Below are positions 1-9,933 of a stretch of 64,000 nt of DNA, one piece after another; within the stretch, counting starts at the first letter, position 1, and the number at the start of each line of letters is the position of its first letter. The DNA comes from Jeotgalicoccus marinus DSM 19772 (GTDB lineage Bacteria > Bacillota > Bacilli > Staphylococcales > Salinicoccaceae). The stretch covers positions 334,779-398,778 of the forward strand of contig NZ_KE384460.1 in the NCBI RefSeq assembly GCF_000425825.1. Reading direction: 5' to 3'. The position numbers and the translations under genes are program-made. The notes beneath the pieces are model-generated. The model searched no databases. It saw only the letters and a list, made by a program, of their open reading frames with translations, and was not told the DNA's origin.

Positions 1-491
1 TCAAAAACCAAATTGCCCATGCCCGTCTTGCAACAGAGACAGGGGTAAAGGCAGAAAATATATTCCTACTTGAAAAAGGTGACGTCGTTCAGTACGACGG
101 TACGAAGATGTATTCTAAAGATAAGGTTGAAGCAGGCAATGTATTAATCGATGGTAGCGGTGTTGGCGACGTTGGTAACATCGTCTTACGTGACCGTAGA
201 CTTCTTAGTGAGGACGGTATCTTTATTGCTGTTGTCACAATTGACCGTCAGACACGTCAAATTATTGCAGGACCTGAAATTCAATCACGTGGATTTGTCT
301 ACGTCAAAGAATCTGAAGAATTATTAAAAGAAGCGGCTGGCCGCGTTGGTGGTATTGTTGAAGAAAACATTAGCGCCGGTAAGATTGAATGGAGCGTCTT
401 AAAACAAAATATCAGAGACGACCTCGGAAAATTCTTATACGATGAAACGAAACGCCGTCCAATGATAATTCCAATCATTTCTGAAATATAA
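1..491 (+). CDS. rnjB: Ribonuclease J2, C-terminal part (5' end outside window)
   Basis: The reading frame is open from the window edge (first whole codon at base 3), so this is the last ~162 codons of a longer gene. The residues match the C-terminal half of RNase J metallo-beta-lactamase/beta-CASP nucleases: the segment around [13 protein letters not shown], then the [17 protein letters not shown] stretch, then the dimerisation tail. RNase J enzymes act as endo- and 5'-exoribonucleases in mRNA decay and rRNA maturation. J2 rather than J1 is chosen because ftsK follows directly, as in S. aureus and B. subtilis. The metal-binding histidines lie upstream of the window. A hairpin follows the stop. 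Confidence 0.9.
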   Translation, partial: KNQIAHARLATETGVKAENIFLLEKGDVVQYDGTKMYSKDKVEAGNVLIDGSGVGDVGNIVLRDRRLLSEDGIFIAVVTIDRQTRQIIAGPEIQSRGFVYVKESEELLKEAAGRVGGIVEENISAGKIEWSVLKQNIRDDLGKFLYDETKRRPMIIPIISEI

Positions 492-504
492 TAAAGTTAG
501 ATCC

Positions 505-545
505 AACGGAGATATGAGGTTATCCTAATATCTCCGTTGTTATAA
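505..545 (+). terminator. Putative terminator after rnjB
   Basis: A perfect 11-bp inverted repeat (505-515 with 528-538, AACGGAGATAT and its complement) encloses a 12-nt loop. Only a weak T-rich tail follows, so termination may be partial and ftsK may be partly read through. Confidence 0.6.
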
Positions 546-572
546 TTATTCTGTTAATAAAGGTGGTTAACC

Positions 573-3005
573 ATGGCGACCAAAAGAAAGCGCACCACAA
601 AGAAGAAAAAGAATGATAAAAAAACATACTATGCTAGTTTTTCATTAATACTTATTATCCTACTTATCATTACGGTGTTTAGCCTAGGTGTCGTCGGTGA
701 ATATTTAGATGCAGGATTCAATTATTTATTCGGCTCGAGTCGATACTTTACTTACTTCGTACTCCTATTCGCAGCCTTTTATCTTGCGACAAACTTAAAA
801 TTCCCATTCACGAAACGCATGTTTGGCTACACCCTAATGCAATTCGGACTCTTATTTTTCCTACATTCCATCCTGTACCTAACAAATCGAGCACTTACAG
901 ACAGCTACTATGGCTTCCAAGAAATTCTCGAATTAACAAGAGCTTCGGGCTTTGAATTTACAGGCGGTGGCGTGATCGGTCAGACACTTTTCAACTTCTC
1001 ATCAACAGGAATCAGCTTCTTTGGCACACTCTTAATCAGCTTGATCTTTATCTATTTAAGCCTGATTATTGTGCGTAATAAGAGCATTGAAGAATCACTA
1101 AGAAATGATTTCACCTTTGTCATTAAAGGACTGACAGCTATCGGTGCAGGCATTGCCTCATTATTTAGCATAATCAATGAGAAAATTAAAAATAGACCGG
1201 CTAAAGAGAAGAAAACCAGTACTGGAAAAACGGCCCCTGTCATTGAAGAAGCGAACGCCGAAGCACCCTTACCAAAAAGAAAAAACAAAAAACGTGAGGC
1301 GAGATTTAATCAGACGGATGAATCAGCAAAAGAAGAAGTTTCGGATACAGACTACGAGGAGACTTATATCGAACCAGAAGTCTATGCATCCGATGAGCTC
1401 GTCAGTGAAGAACCTGAAACCAAAGACGAAGTTGGACGAGCTGATTCAGAATCTGGTTTAACAATAGAAGAGGAAATTAGTGAGAAAAAAGAAATAGAAT
1501 ATGAAGATGATGATGCGGATCCCCTTCACGATATTCCAGAAGGCGAAGTCGGTGATGATGAGTTTGAGGAATTTGACGCAGAAGAGTTAAGAGAACTGAA
1601 TGCCTACAAACTTCCACCAATCGATATTTTAAATGACGCTGAACAGACTGCTAAAGTCAGTAATAAGGAAGTTATTCAGCAAGGTAAAGTGCTGGAAGAG
1701 ACGCTTAAAAACTTTGGCGTCAATGCGAAAGTTTCTAAGATTAGAATTGGCCCGGCAGTGACACAGTTTGAAATTCAGCCAGATATCGGTGTCAAAGTTT
1801 CCAAAATTATTAACCTTCAAAATGATATCGCCCTGAGTTTAGCTGCAAAAGACATACGTATTGAGGCACCAATACCGGGTAAATCAGCTGTTGGTATTGA
1901 AGTGCCAAACTCTGTTGTCAGTATGGTGACCTTAAGAGAAGTCATTAAGAGAAGATCATCCGACAATCCACTTGAGGTTGCCCTCGGCAAAGATATTTCT
2001 GGTGCGCCGATTATGGCAGAGTTAAATAAAATGCCGCACTTACTTGTTGCTGGGTCAACAGGAAGTGGTAAATCAGTATGTATTAACGGCATTATAGTCA
2101 GTATCTTACTCAATGCTAAACCGCATGAGGTAAAACTGATGATGATTGATCCGAAAATGGTAGAGTTAAATGTCTATAACGGCATTCCTCACCTCTTAGC
2201 ACCTGTAGTGACTAATCCACAAAAGGCGAGCGATGCCTTAAATAGAATCGTGAGTGAAATGGAAAGACGTTACGATTTATTTAGTCACTCTAATACAAGA
2301 AACATCGAAGCTTACAACCAGTATCTAGAACGGACTGCTGATAATCCGAAAAAGGTACAAAAATTACCGTACATTGTTGTCATCGTCGATGAGCTCGCTG
2401 ACCTCATGATGGTCGCTTCAAAAGATGTAGAAGCATCGATTACTCGTATTGCTCAGATGGCTAGGGCTGCAGGTATTCACCTTATCATCGCAACACAAAG
2501 ACCATCAGTTGACGTTATTACTGGTATAATTAAAGCAAACATTCCGTCCCGCATCGCATTTGCAGTCAGCTCTCAAACAGACTCACGCACAATCATTGAC
2601 TCTATGGGCGCAGAAAAACTGCTCGGTCGCGGTGACATGCTCTTCTTACCATCAGGCCGCTCTAAGCCATTACGTGTTCAAGGGGCCTTCCTAGATGATG
2701 AAGAGGTCACAGATATAGTAGAATTTATAACAGAGCAGATGAAAGCAAACTATGAGAAATCTGTCATCATGAATCAAAAACAAGCAGAAAAATCAGAAGT
2801 TGAATCCGATGATGACCTATATCCAGATGCGAAGTGGTTCGTCATCGAAGAACAACGCGCGTCTGCCAGTCTATTACAACGCCAGTTCAGAGTCGGATAT
2901 AACCGCGCCGCACGCCTCGTTGATGACTTAGAGGCTAACGGTGTAATCGGACCTGCGAGCGGGTCGAAACCACGGAGTGTCCTGATTGAAAACCATGAAG
3001 ATTAG
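573..3005 (+). CDS. ftsK: DNA translocase FtsK/SpoIIIE
   Basis: An 810-residue FtsK/SpoIIIE-type DNA pump that clears chromosomal DNA from the closing septum. A lysine/arginine-rich N-terminus leads into several membrane segments (about residues 20-190). A long acidic linker follows (about 220-340), then the RecA-like motor with Walker A GSTGSGKS near residue 494 and a [11 protein letters not shown] Walker B. The C-terminal winged-helix gamma domain (about 745-805, [20 protein letters not shown]) binds the KOPS/SRS orienting sequences in known homologues. Length and order are typical. The start is preceded by AAAGGTGG. The M16 peptidase gene follows 15 bases after the stop. Confidence 0.97.
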   Translation: MATKRKRTTKKKKNDKKTYYASFSLILIILLIITVFSLGVVGEYLDAGFNYLFGSSRYFTYFVLLFAAFYLATNLKFPFTKRMFGYTLMQFGLLFFLHSILYLTNRALTDSYYGFQEILELTRASGFEFTGGGVIGQTLFNFSSTGISFFGTLLISLIFIYLSLIIVRNKSIEESLRNDFTFVIKGLTAIGAGIASLFSIINEKIKNRPAKEKKTSTGKTAPVIEEANAEAPLPKRKNKKREARFNQTDESAKEEVSDTDYEETYIEPEVYASDELVSEEPETKDEVGRADSESGLTIEEEISEKKEIEYEDDDADPLHDIPEGEVGDDEFEEFDAEELRELNAYKLPPIDILNDAEQTAKVSNKEVIQQGKVLEETLKNFGVNAKVSKIRIGPAVTQFEIQPDIGVKVSKIINLQNDIALSLAAKDIRIEAPIPGKSAVGIEVPNSVVSMVTLREVIKRRSSDNPLEVALGKDISGAPIMAELNKMPHLLVAGSTGSGKSVCINGIIVSILLNAKPHEVKLMMIDPKMVELNVYNGIPHLLAPVVTNPQKASDALNRIVSEMERRYDLFSHSNTRNIEAYNQYLERTADNPKKVQKLPYIVVIVDELADLMMVASKDVEASITRIAQMARAAGIHLIIATQRPSVDVITGIIKANIPSRIAFAVSSQTDSRTIIDSMGAEKLLGRGDMLFLPSGRSKPLRVQGAFLDDEEVTDIVEFITEQMKANYEKSVIMNQKQAEKSEVESDDDLYPDAKWFVIEEQRASASLLQRQFRVGYNRAARLVDDLEANGVIGPASGSKPRSVLIENHED

Positions 3006-3020
3006 TTAGGAGTTTTTCTT

Positions 3021-4292
3021 ATGCAAGGTGTAGAGAAAAAAATTATTAATAATGTACCCATCGTAAAGATATATACCGAAAAGTTTAAGACAGTTGTCGT
3101 CAGCATCTACTTCCGTACGCCACTGACTGAACAAGGGGCAACAACAAGGAGTTTACTCAGTCGTATGATGGTCAAAAGAACAAGTGAACATCCGACTAAT
3201 GCCAAACTGCTTGAGTACTTAGCTGAGCATTACGGTGCACACTTAACTTCTAACGTCATTAAGAAGGGTAGTGACCACCTATTAAAAGTGTCAATTGAAT
3301 TTGTAAACGATAAGTTTATTCTTGAAGATATGGATATGCTTGGTGATATTACAGCACTCTTAAAAGATGTGTTGTATTCACCGTTCTCTTATAGTGAGGA
3401 AGATCAGGCATTTTTCGATAGAGAGAAGCGACTTTTAAAAAATCGTCTGACGAGCATGAAGGATAACTATGCCCAACGTGCCTTTGAGTCTCTCTTAGAG
3501 ACTATGTTTGATGATGAGCCGTACCGGATTTTATCATTTGGGGATATTGAAGTCTTAGAACAATTAACGCTAGATGATGTTAAAGCAGCTCATGCTGATA
3601 TGATGGCTAACAACGACATGTCAATTCTAGTTGCCGGTAAAGTGGATGATAAGATATTTGATGCCTTAGCGAACGTTCATCAATTAGAAGAACCTAAGCT
3701 CTATCCTTATAAAGGCTACCCAATACAAGCACCTGGGGACGTGAAGTACAAGACGACAGAAAGCCGTATTGAACAAGCGAAAGCTAACCTAGGCTTTAGG
3801 GTACTGTATTCTGAACCTGGTGATGTCATGGCATTGAATGTCTTCAACCAATTGTTTGGCGGTTCTGCTTCATCACTTTTATTTACGAATATTCGTGAGA
3901 AGATGAGCTTAGCATATTCCATCCATTCACAAGTGGATATTAAAAATGGTTATCTCTTTGTTCTAGCAGGGGTAGATAACGACAATATCAAGGTCTTTGA
4001 AGATGCAGTTAAACGAGAACTTGATCGCGTTTTAGATGGTGATTTTGATGAGCGCTTCGTCGAAGAAATCAAGCGTAATATGTTATCTTCAAGAAAAGAG
4101 TCCATGGATAAGCCGAGAGGCTTGATCTCTTTAAATTATAATCGCTTACTGAGAGATCAATCGACGACTAAAGAAGTTAAAGAATGGACTGAACAATTAA
4201 AAGCAGTCACTAAGGCAGATATCATAAACCTTGCTACTAAGATTAAACTGGACACAGTATATACGCTGAAAGGCGGTAATAATGATGACTAA
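3021..4292 (+). CDS. ymfF: M16-family peptidase homologue, YmfF type, probably inactive
   Basis: A 423-residue cytosolic protein of the insulinase/M16 fold, without signal peptide. Where an active M16 peptidase carries HxxEH this protein shows LAEHYGA, so the zinc-binding motif is missing. In bacterial M16 pairs such as YmfF/YmfH one subunit often lacks the zinc site and supports its partner. The gene sits directly between ftsK and the zinc-site-bearing ymfH, and its last 11 bases overlap ymfH, which suggests stoichiometric translation. The substrate is unknown. The family assignment is strong; the loss of activity is read from the sequence. Confidence 0.85.
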   Translation: MQGVEKKIINNVPIVKIYTEKFKTVVVSIYFRTPLTEQGATTRSLLSRMMVKRTSEHPTNAKLLEYLAEHYGAHLTSNVIKKGSDHLLKVSIEFVNDKFILEDMDMLGDITALLKDVLYSPFSYSEEDQAFFDREKRLLKNRLTSMKDNYAQRAFESLLETMFDDEPYRILSFGDIEVLEQLTLDDVKAAHADMMANNDMSILVAGKVDDKIFDALANVHQLEEPKLYPYKGYPIQAPGDVKYKTTESRIEQAKANLGFRVLYSEPGDVMALNVFNQLFGGSASSLLFTNIREKMSLAYSIHSQVDIKNGYLFVLAGVDNDNIKVFEDAVKRELDRVLDGDFDERFVEEIKRNMLSSRKESMDKPRGLISLNYNRLLRDQSTTKEVKEWTEQLKAVTKADIINLATKIKLDTVYTLKGGNNDD

Positions 4293-5577
4293 GTATACAA
4301 AAACATACTATGAACACGTTGATGAAACCGTCTATAAACAGGTAATGGATAACGGTTTACAGGTGTATATTATCGACAAGTCAGGTTATAACAAAAAGTT
4401 TGCAACGTATACAACTAAATATGGTTCGACTGATAATCACTTTAAGTCAGGTGATAAGGTTTACAATGTGCCAGACGGTATCGCTCACTTTTTAGAACAT
4501 AAGATGTTCGACAAAGAATCAGGTGACGTCTTTACGAAGTTTTCTGAAATGGGTGCCAGTGCCAATGCCTTTACTTCAGTGGACCGGACATCATATTTAT
4601 TCAGTGCTACGGAAAATTTTGAAGAGAACTTAACGCTCTTGATGAACATGGTTGAAATTCCATATTTTACACCTGAAAAAGTGGATAAGGAAATTGGTAT
4701 TATCAATGAAGAGATAAAGATGTACCAGGATAATCCAGGCTATAGACTCTACCATGAGACCCTAAATTCAATGTATGAAAATTCACCTGTTGCAATCGAT
4801 ATTGCAGGGACTTTAGAATCGATTTCTGAAATTACAGCGGAACACTTATACTTATGCCATGAGACATTTTATGCACCGGATAATATGGTCATGATTTTAG
4901 CAGGAGATTTCGATATCGAAGCAACGTTTAACTTTATCGAAACGCATCAAAATAAACGACCGACAACAACGCCATCAAACATTGAACGCTTCCTACCAGA
5001 AGAACCTTATGGTGTGAGTTGTTATAATCAAGAAATTCAGCTGCAAGTGACCACACCAAAAGTGATGCTCGGTTTTAAATCACTGCCGGATGATGCAGAT
5101 AGTCATTTACGATCTAAACGTGATGCAGCGATGTTATTTGCCTTAGATATGGTCTTTGGCGAACAGTCTAGTTATTATGAGGATCTTTTAGAACGCGGCA
5201 TTATAGATGATTCCTTTAATTTCTCTTATCAAGAAGATAATCTTGTGCGTCATACTTTGATGGCTGTGGAAACTGAACATCCAGAAACATTTACACAAGA
5301 AATAATTCGCATTATTAAAGAAGTTAAAGACTCAGATTTCTTCAGCGAGAAGCGGTTGCAGAGTCAAAAGCGAGAGTTATTAGGCGATTATTTAACGAGT
5401 TTAAACTCTCCAGAATACGTTGCGAATCAGTTTACTAAGTATCTCTTTGACGGTGCGGATCTCTATGAAGTGCCGGAACTAATCAATAGCATTACCTTAG
5501 ATGACTTGAAGGAATTCTTTAATAATTCTATCGATGAAATGAATGTCTCAAGCGTCATCGTGAAGCCACATGACTAA
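4282..5577 (+). CDS. ymfH: M16-family zinc peptidase, YmfH type
   Basis: A protein of about 430 residues with an intact zinc-binding HFLEH motif (residues 69-73) and a downstream acidic helix (IGIINEEIKMY) supplying the third ligand, as expected for M16 metallopeptidases. It lies in an overlapping pair with a zinc-less M16 homologue and probably forms a heterodimer with it. Two ATGs are adjacent. The one at 4285 sits 8 bases after AAAGGCGG, which lies inside the upstream gene, so either may be used. The stop overlaps the start of the next gene by 8 bases. The cellular substrate is not established. Confidence 0.9.
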   Translation: MMTKYTKTYYEHVDETVYKQVMDNGLQVYIIDKSGYNKKFATYTTKYGSTDNHFKSGDKVYNVPDGIAHFLEHKMFDKESGDVFTKFSEMGASANAFTSVDRTSYLFSATENFEENLTLLMNMVEIPYFTPEKVDKEIGIINEEIKMYQDNPGYRLYHETLNSMYENSPVAIDIAGTLESISEITAEHLYLCHETFYAPDNMVMILAGDFDIEATFNFIETHQNKRPTTTPSNIERFLPEEPYGVSCYNQEIQLQVTTPKVMLGFKSLPDDADSHLRSKRDAAMLFALDMVFGEQSSYYEDLLERGIIDDSFNFSYQEDNLVRHTLMAVETEHPETFTQEIIRIIKEVKDSDFFSEKRLQSQKRELLGDYLTSLNSPEYVANQFTKYLFDGADLYEVPELINSITLDDLKEFFNNSIDEMNVSSVIVKPHD

Positions 5578-6256
5578 GGTTGTCATCGTCGGTGCAAGTG
5601 GTGATATCGGATCAGCGGTCCATGAGAAATTTAAAGATGCTGATGTTATCACATTTACAAAGACACAGGACTCGAAATTTCAAAGCACCCATCATTATTT
5701 AGACTTGAGTCAGCCAATTGAAACCGAAGATTTAGTGTCATACTTTCAACATATTGATGTCATCGATACATTAATTTACACTCCAGGCGAAGCGCTGTTT
5801 GAACTCATCCAAGACACAGATTTAAGTACTGTCGATAAACAGTACAATATAAATATACGTAGTTTGGTCGCTTTTATACAGACATTGCTTCCTAAGCTGA
5901 GAAAAAGTGAGCACGCATCGATTATCGTCATGTCTTCAGTATGGGGAACATACGGCTCAAGTATGGAAAGTGTTTATAGTGCCTTTAAAGGTGCACAGGA
6001 GACCTTGGTCAAATCTTTGGCCAAGGAGTTTGCACCATCAGGAATTTCAGTAAATGCTATAGCACCTGGTGTGGTCCGTGGTAGAATGACATTAAAGCTA
6101 AGTAAAGAAGACATAAAGTATATGTTAGAAGATTTGCCGCAAGGCCGTTTAATTGAGCCTGAAGAAGTGGCAGACCTCACTCTTTATTTAGCATCTAGTA
6201 AAGCACGAAGCATTACGGGAGAGGTTTTAAAAATCAACGGGGGATGGTTTACATGA
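5570..6256 (+). CDS. ymfI: Short-chain dehydrogenase/reductase, YmfI type
   Basis: A 228-residue classical SDR. It has the nucleotide-binding GASGDIG motif near the N-terminus, a serine in VMSSVWG and the catalytic pair Y136/K140 (YSAFK). The C-terminal INGGWF end is typical of FabG-like reductases. B. subtilis YmfI in the same position has been linked to reduction of the 5-aminopentanone modification on elongation factor P; whether that holds here is inference from position. Translation is coupled to both neighbours (8-base overlap upstream, ATGA overlap downstream). Confidence 0.88.
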   Translation: MTKVVIVGASGDIGSAVHEKFKDADVITFTKTQDSKFQSTHHYLDLSQPIETEDLVSYFQHIDVIDTLIYTPGEALFELIQDTDLSTVDKQYNINIRSLVAFIQTLLPKLRKSEHASIIVMSSVWGTYGSSMESVYSAFKGAQETLVKSLAKEFAPSGISVNAIAPGVVRGRMTLKLSKEDIKYMLEDLPQGRLIEPEEVADLTLYLASSKARSITGEVLKINGGWFT

Positions 6257-7074
6257 ATCCAACACAACCTGAATTTTATCCTGAACGTACAGTAGAAGTG
6301 TATTTAGAATATAAAAATTTAGATGACAGGCCAGGTTTACTGGGCGATATTCTAAGTCTTTTAGGTAATATTGGTCTTTCGATCAAGACGATTAACGGTG
6401 TTGAAGTTTCACAGCGCGCACTGTTGATTCGTACGGACGATATGTGGAAGTTAGAACGCTTTAAAAACATCGTCAGACACATCCATGAGATTGAAATTAT
6501 AAAGATTAGAAAACCGACCATTACTGACCGTTTGACCCTACGTCATGGCCGATTCATCAAACGTGCTGAAGAAAATAAGAATATCTTTAGTTTTACACGT
6601 GATGAAATTAGTATTGTAGTTGACTTTCTAGCGATACTATTTGATATCGATGATACTTTCTTAATTGGTGTTCGCGGAATGCCAAGAGTCGGTAAGACAG
6701 AATCCGTTGTTGCTGGAAGCGTGACGGCTGGTGATAAGTGGCTGTTCCTATCTTCAACAATGTTAAAGCAGACAGAAAGAACAAGTCTACACAAGCAGGA
6801 ATACGACAAAGGAAACGTCTACATCATAGACGGCGCAGTTACATCTAAGTCAACGAATAATGAACATAAACGTCTGGTCAACGAAATTATAAACTACGAG
6901 GGTACGACGGTCGTCGAACATCCTGATTTACTAATGGAAGATCCTTACTTTAAACTGACTCAAGATGATTTTGATTACATTATTGAAATACGTGAGTACG
7001 ATGGTCAAGAAATTACTTATGAAAAACATAAGAAGCGTCACTGGTTTGAAAGTGACAACATGGACTTTTTCTAA
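6253..7074 (+). CDS. ymfK: YmfK-like protein (DUF3388): ACT-like domain plus P-loop-like region
   Basis: A 273-residue conserved protein of unknown function. The N-terminal ~80 residues look like an ACT regulatory domain (LDDRPGLLGDILSLLGNIG). The C-terminal part contains GMPRVGKTES, which resembles a P-loop. The ATG at 6253 is chosen over one at 6244 because it overlaps the ymfI stop as ATGA and lies ~7 bases after GGGGGATGG. Its place between ymfI and rodZ matches Bacillales gene order. No reaction can be assigned. Confidence 0.82.
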   Translation: MNPTQPEFYPERTVEVYLEYKNLDDRPGLLGDILSLLGNIGLSIKTINGVEVSQRALLIRTDDMWKLERFKNIVRHIHEIEIIKIRKPTITDRLTLRHGRFIKRAEENKNIFSFTRDEISIVVDFLAILFDIDDTFLIGVRGMPRVGKTESVVAGSVTAGDKWLFLSSTMLKQTERTSLHKQEYDKGNVYIIDGAVTSKSTNNEHKRLVNEIINYEGTTVVEHPDLLMEDPYFKLTQDDFDYIIEIREYDGQEITYEKHKKRHWFESDNMDFF

Positions 7075-7089
7075 TTGGAGCTAAAGATT

Positions 7090-7959
7090 ATGAAACTAGG
7101 GACTTACTTAAAAAATAAAAGGGAAAAATCCGGCATCACTTTAAGAGAGATGGAAAGTGGCTCAGGTATTAAAAAATCAGTCATCTTAATTATCGAAGCG
7201 GGTGATTTATCAAAACTCCCTGAACCGAAGCACACCAAACATCTTATTAGAAAGTATGCTGATTACGTAAAACTCGATGCTGATATGCTCTTTGAGCGTT
7301 TTAGTGATGAGCTTCCGAAAGCGACAACAGATCAGCAGAAGAGAAATCAAAAAGAAGATCAGGACTTTAAATACTTAAAGAAAATTTTAATCGGTTTTAT
7401 TACGATGATCTTAGTCTTGTTTGTTGTCTGGCTTGTACTTTTGCAAATCGGTTCTGAAGGTGACCTCTTTGAAACTAAACGGGTCTATGAAACAGACTCT
7501 GAAGTTATTGATGACATTGCTGCATCAAATGAAGAAGAGGCGACCGAAGCACCAGAAGAAGAAGCTGAATCTGAAGAACCCAAAGGAGAAACAGATGAAG
7601 AAGAAACAGAGGAAACAAGCGAGGAAGAAACAGAAGAATCGCCGACAACCGATGTGAGTTTTGTCAATCGTGAAGGTAATACCTTGATATATAATATTAC
7701 GACGAGTGACACGTTTTCAGTGGAAATCTCAGGAGATGAACCTTCTTGGGTTAGCCTAACTGATGACCTTGAAAATTCTTATCTATATGAGGAATCTGAA
7801 GGTGGCACTTTTGATATTGATCCAGAAGCGTCTGTATTAAATTTGGCACTCGGAAACTCTACGAATTTTGATGTCTCAATTGATGGTCAGCCACTCGACA
7901 ATTCCTTACGTGGTGATACGGTAACAATATATTATCAATTTAACATAACGAGGGAGTGA
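7090..7959 (+). CDS. rodZ: RodZ-like HTH membrane protein (YmfM)
   Basis: A 289-residue protein with RodZ architecture. A cytoplasmic helix-turn-helix (about residues 1-70, [16 protein letters not shown]) is followed by one transmembrane helix (about 97-120). An acidic low-complexity Glu/Thr/Ser linker (about 140-190) leads to an extracellular DUF4115-like beta domain. RodZ homologues couple the cytoskeleton or wall synthesis to cell shape; many cocci retain them without MreB. The ATG at 7090 is chosen because TTGGAG at 7075-7080 is a Shine-Dalgarno rather than coding sequence. pgsA follows 4 bases after the stop. Confidence 0.85.
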   Translation: MKLGTYLKNKREKSGITLREMESGSGIKKSVILIIEAGDLSKLPEPKHTKHLIRKYADYVKLDADMLFERFSDELPKATTDQQKRNQKEDQDFKYLKKILIGFITMILVLFVVWLVLLQIGSEGDLFETKRVYETDSEVIDDIAASNEEEATEAPEEEAESEEPKGETDEEETEETSEEETEESPTTDVSFVNREGNTLIYNITTSDTFSVEISGDEPSWVSLTDDLENSYLYEESEGGTFDIDPEASVLNLALGNSTNFDVSIDGQPLDNSLRGDTVTIYYQFNITRE

Positions 7960-7963
7960 CAAA

Positions 7964-8548
7964 ATGAATATACCTAATTGGTTGACTGTGTTTCGAGTCA
8001 TCCTTATTCCAGTCTTCTTAATCTTTGCCTTAGTCGATTTCGGTTTTGGCAATACGACCTTCCTCGGTGGGGGAGTTATACGCATTGAACAGCTCATTGC
8101 AGCTATAACCTTTGTCGTTGCCGCATTGACTGACTTTTTAGATGGTTACTTAGCCCGTAAATGGAATCTCATTACCAACATGGGGAAATTTTTAGACCCA
8201 CTTGCCGACAAACTCCTCGTCACGACTGGTTTAATTGTCCTGGTTGAATGGCATGTTATTTCATCCTGGATTGCAGTTGTCATCATCGCACGTGAATTTG
8301 CAGTCACAGGTTTAAGACTCTTACAAATCGAGCAAGGCTACGTGTCAGCAGCAGGCCAGCTTGGTAAAGTGAAGACGGTCTTTCAAATGTTTGCACTAGT
8401 ATTTTTACTTTTCGGTGATATTATGACAAGCTTCCTACCATTTTCACCAGGTATGGTATTAATGTACATTGCAGTCTTTTTTACAATTTTATCTGGAGTC
8501 GAATACTTTGTTAAAGGCCGGGCTGTTTTTAAGGCAGACCATAAATAA
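7964..8548 (+). CDS. pgsA: CDP-diacylglycerol-glycerol-3-phosphate 3-phosphatidyltransferase
   Basis: A 194-residue integral membrane CDP-alcohol phosphatidyltransferase that makes phosphatidylglycerophosphate, the precursor of phosphatidylglycerol. The full signature is present: D60-G61, A64-R65, G74, D78 and D82, with the usual spacing. Several hydrophobic helices run through the protein. It is the last gene of the ymfF-to-pgsA operon. In many relatives cinA follows; here a 169-base gap leads directly to recA. Confidence 0.95.
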   Translation: MNIPNWLTVFRVILIPVFLIFALVDFGFGNTTFLGGGVIRIEQLIAAITFVVAALTDFLDGYLARKWNLITNMGKFLDPLADKLLVTTGLIVLVEWHVISSWIAVVIIAREFAVTGLRLLQIEQGYVSAAGQLGKVKTVFQMFALVFLLFGDIMTSFLPFSPGMVLMYIAVFFTILSGVEYFVKGRAVFKADHK

Positions 8549-8643
8549 AAAATTGTCGATAAAAACATACAGAAAAGTGAAGTTTAGTAATGAATCCTGA
8601 CGGTAATTAAAAAATGGTCAGCAAAAATTAAAATTTTGTATTT

Positions 8644-8669
8644 AAAAGCGAACATATATTCGCTTTTTT
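8644..8669 (+). terminator. Intrinsic terminator of the pgsA operon, built on the LexA palindrome
   Basis: A 9-bp stem (8644-8652 with 8659-8667, AAAAGCGAA and its complement) has a 6-nt loop and runs directly into a T tract. The stem contains the recA SOS operator, so one palindrome appears to do two jobs. Confidence 0.6.
8649..8662 (+). promoter_or_regulatory. LexA (SOS) operator upstream of recA
   Basis: CGAACATATATTCG matches the Gram-positive SOS box CGAACN4GTTCG at all but one core position (ATTCG instead of GTTCG). It lies 55 bases before the recA start and overlaps the probable -35 region, so bound LexA would block recA transcription until DNA damage. Confidence 0.85.
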
Positions 8670-8688
8670 ATTTTATGAGTGATATAAT
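8660..8688 (+). promoter_or_regulatory. recA promoter
   Basis: A perfect TATAAT at 8683-8688 lies 17 bases downstream of a weak -35 (TTCGCT, 8660-8665) that overlaps the LexA box. CTGGAGG before the recA ATG is the ribosome-binding site. Confidence 0.65.
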
Positions 8689-8717
8689 AAATATGAAATC
8701 ACGACTGGAGGTACATT

Positions 8718-9773
8718 ATGGACGAAAGACATAAAGCGATAGATACAGTAATTAAAAATATGGAAAAATCATTTGGTAAAGGTTCGGTAATGAAGCTAGG
8801 TGATGACGTTGGACGTAAGGTACAAACGACTTCATCAGGATCAGTTACAGTAGACAGAGCACTCGGTGTAGGCGGTTATCCGAAAGGCAGAATTATAGAA
8901 ATCTACGGACCAGAATCTTCAGGTAAGACGACAGTATCCCTACACGCGATTGCAGAAGTTCAGAAAAATGGTGGCATCTGTGCCTTCATTGACGCAGAGC
9001 ATGCGCTCGATCCAGAATATGCAAAGAATCTTGGTGTAGATATTGATAATTTATATATTTCACAACCAGACACAGGTGAGCAAGCACTAGAAATTACAGA
9101 AGCTTTCGTGCGAAGTGGTGCTGTAGATATGGTCGTTGTCGACTCTGTAGCAGCCCTAACACCTAGAGCTGAAATCGAAGGTGAGATGGGTGACTCTCAC
9201 ATGGGTCTTCAAGCCCGTCTGATGTCTCAAGCACTACGTAAACTTTCAGGTGCCATTTCTAAGTCAAATACGACTGCCTTATTCATCAACCAAGTCCGTG
9301 AGAAAATTGGTGTGATGTTCGGTAACCCAGAAACAACAACCGGCGGACGTGCCCTAAAATTCTATAGCTCAGTACGTCTTGAAGTCCGCCGTGCGGAAAG
9401 TCTTAAAGTCGGTCAAGATATCGTTGGTAACCGTACTAAGATTAAAGTTGTAAAAAATAAGGTTGCACCACCGTTTAAAGTGGCAGAAGTCGACATCATG
9501 TATGGTGAAGGTATTTCTCGCGTCGGTGAAGTGATTGACCTTGGTGTAGAAGAAGACATCATTGAAAAAAGTGGTGCTTGGTATTCTTACAATGGTGAAA
9601 GACTTGGCCAAGGTAAAGAGAATGCGAAGAATACACTAAAAGAAAACACTGAACTATACGAAGAAATCGAAAGAAAACTGCGCTCGGCACTCGGCTTTGG
9701 GGAAGATATTGAAGTCACTGAAGAAGAGGATGAGAAAGAAAGTACACTCTTTGATGAAGATGAATTAAAATAA
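8718..9773 (+). CDS. recA: Recombinase RecA
   Basis: A 351-residue RecA that forms the strand-exchange filament on single-stranded DNA and triggers LexA self-cleavage. Walker A GPESSGKT spans residues 64-71. The core includes [14 protein letters not shown]-type Walker B, the L2 loop [13 protein letters not shown] and the [12 protein letters not shown] segment; the tail is acidic. The gene is monocistronic, flanked by the SOS promoter and a strong terminator. Confidence 0.99.
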   Translation: MDERHKAIDTVIKNMEKSFGKGSVMKLGDDVGRKVQTTSSGSVTVDRALGVGGYPKGRIIEIYGPESSGKTTVSLHAIAEVQKNGGICAFIDAEHALDPEYAKNLGVDIDNLYISQPDTGEQALEITEAFVRSGAVDMVVVDSVAALTPRAEIEGEMGDSHMGLQARLMSQALRKLSGAISKSNTTALFINQVREKIGVMFGNPETTTGGRALKFYSSVRLEVRRAESLKVGQDIVGNRTKIKVVKNKVAPPFKVAEVDIMYGEGISRVGEVIDLGVEEDIIEKSGAWYSYNGERLGQGKENAKNTLKENTELYEEIERKLRSALGFGEDIEVTEEEDEKESTLFDEDELK

Positions 9774-9800
9774 GTTTATATAGCAATTTATTAAAAGTCG

Positions 9801-9837
9801 GCAAGCACGGGAAATGTAAATTCTCGTGCTTGCTTTT
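9801..9837 (+). terminator. recA terminator
   Basis: GCAAGCACG at 9801-9809 pairs with 9825-9833. The stem extends inward to GAA/TTC through a G-T pair, and TTTT follows. Confidence 0.85.
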
Positions 9838-9933
9838 ATGTAACATTATATTTAAAATTGTAATATATAATATTTTAATTCAACTCATATTATATTTAAC
9901 ACACTTTAGAACCGAGATAGGGAGGTGTTTATT

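Noticed and set aside
1177-1461. Basic open frame inside ftsK
   Set aside because: Shadow of the acidic FtsK linker in another frame.
7421-7657. Lys/Gln-rich open frame inside rodZ
   Set aside because: It is a frame-shifted reading of the acidic Glu-rich linker of RodZ, without start signals.
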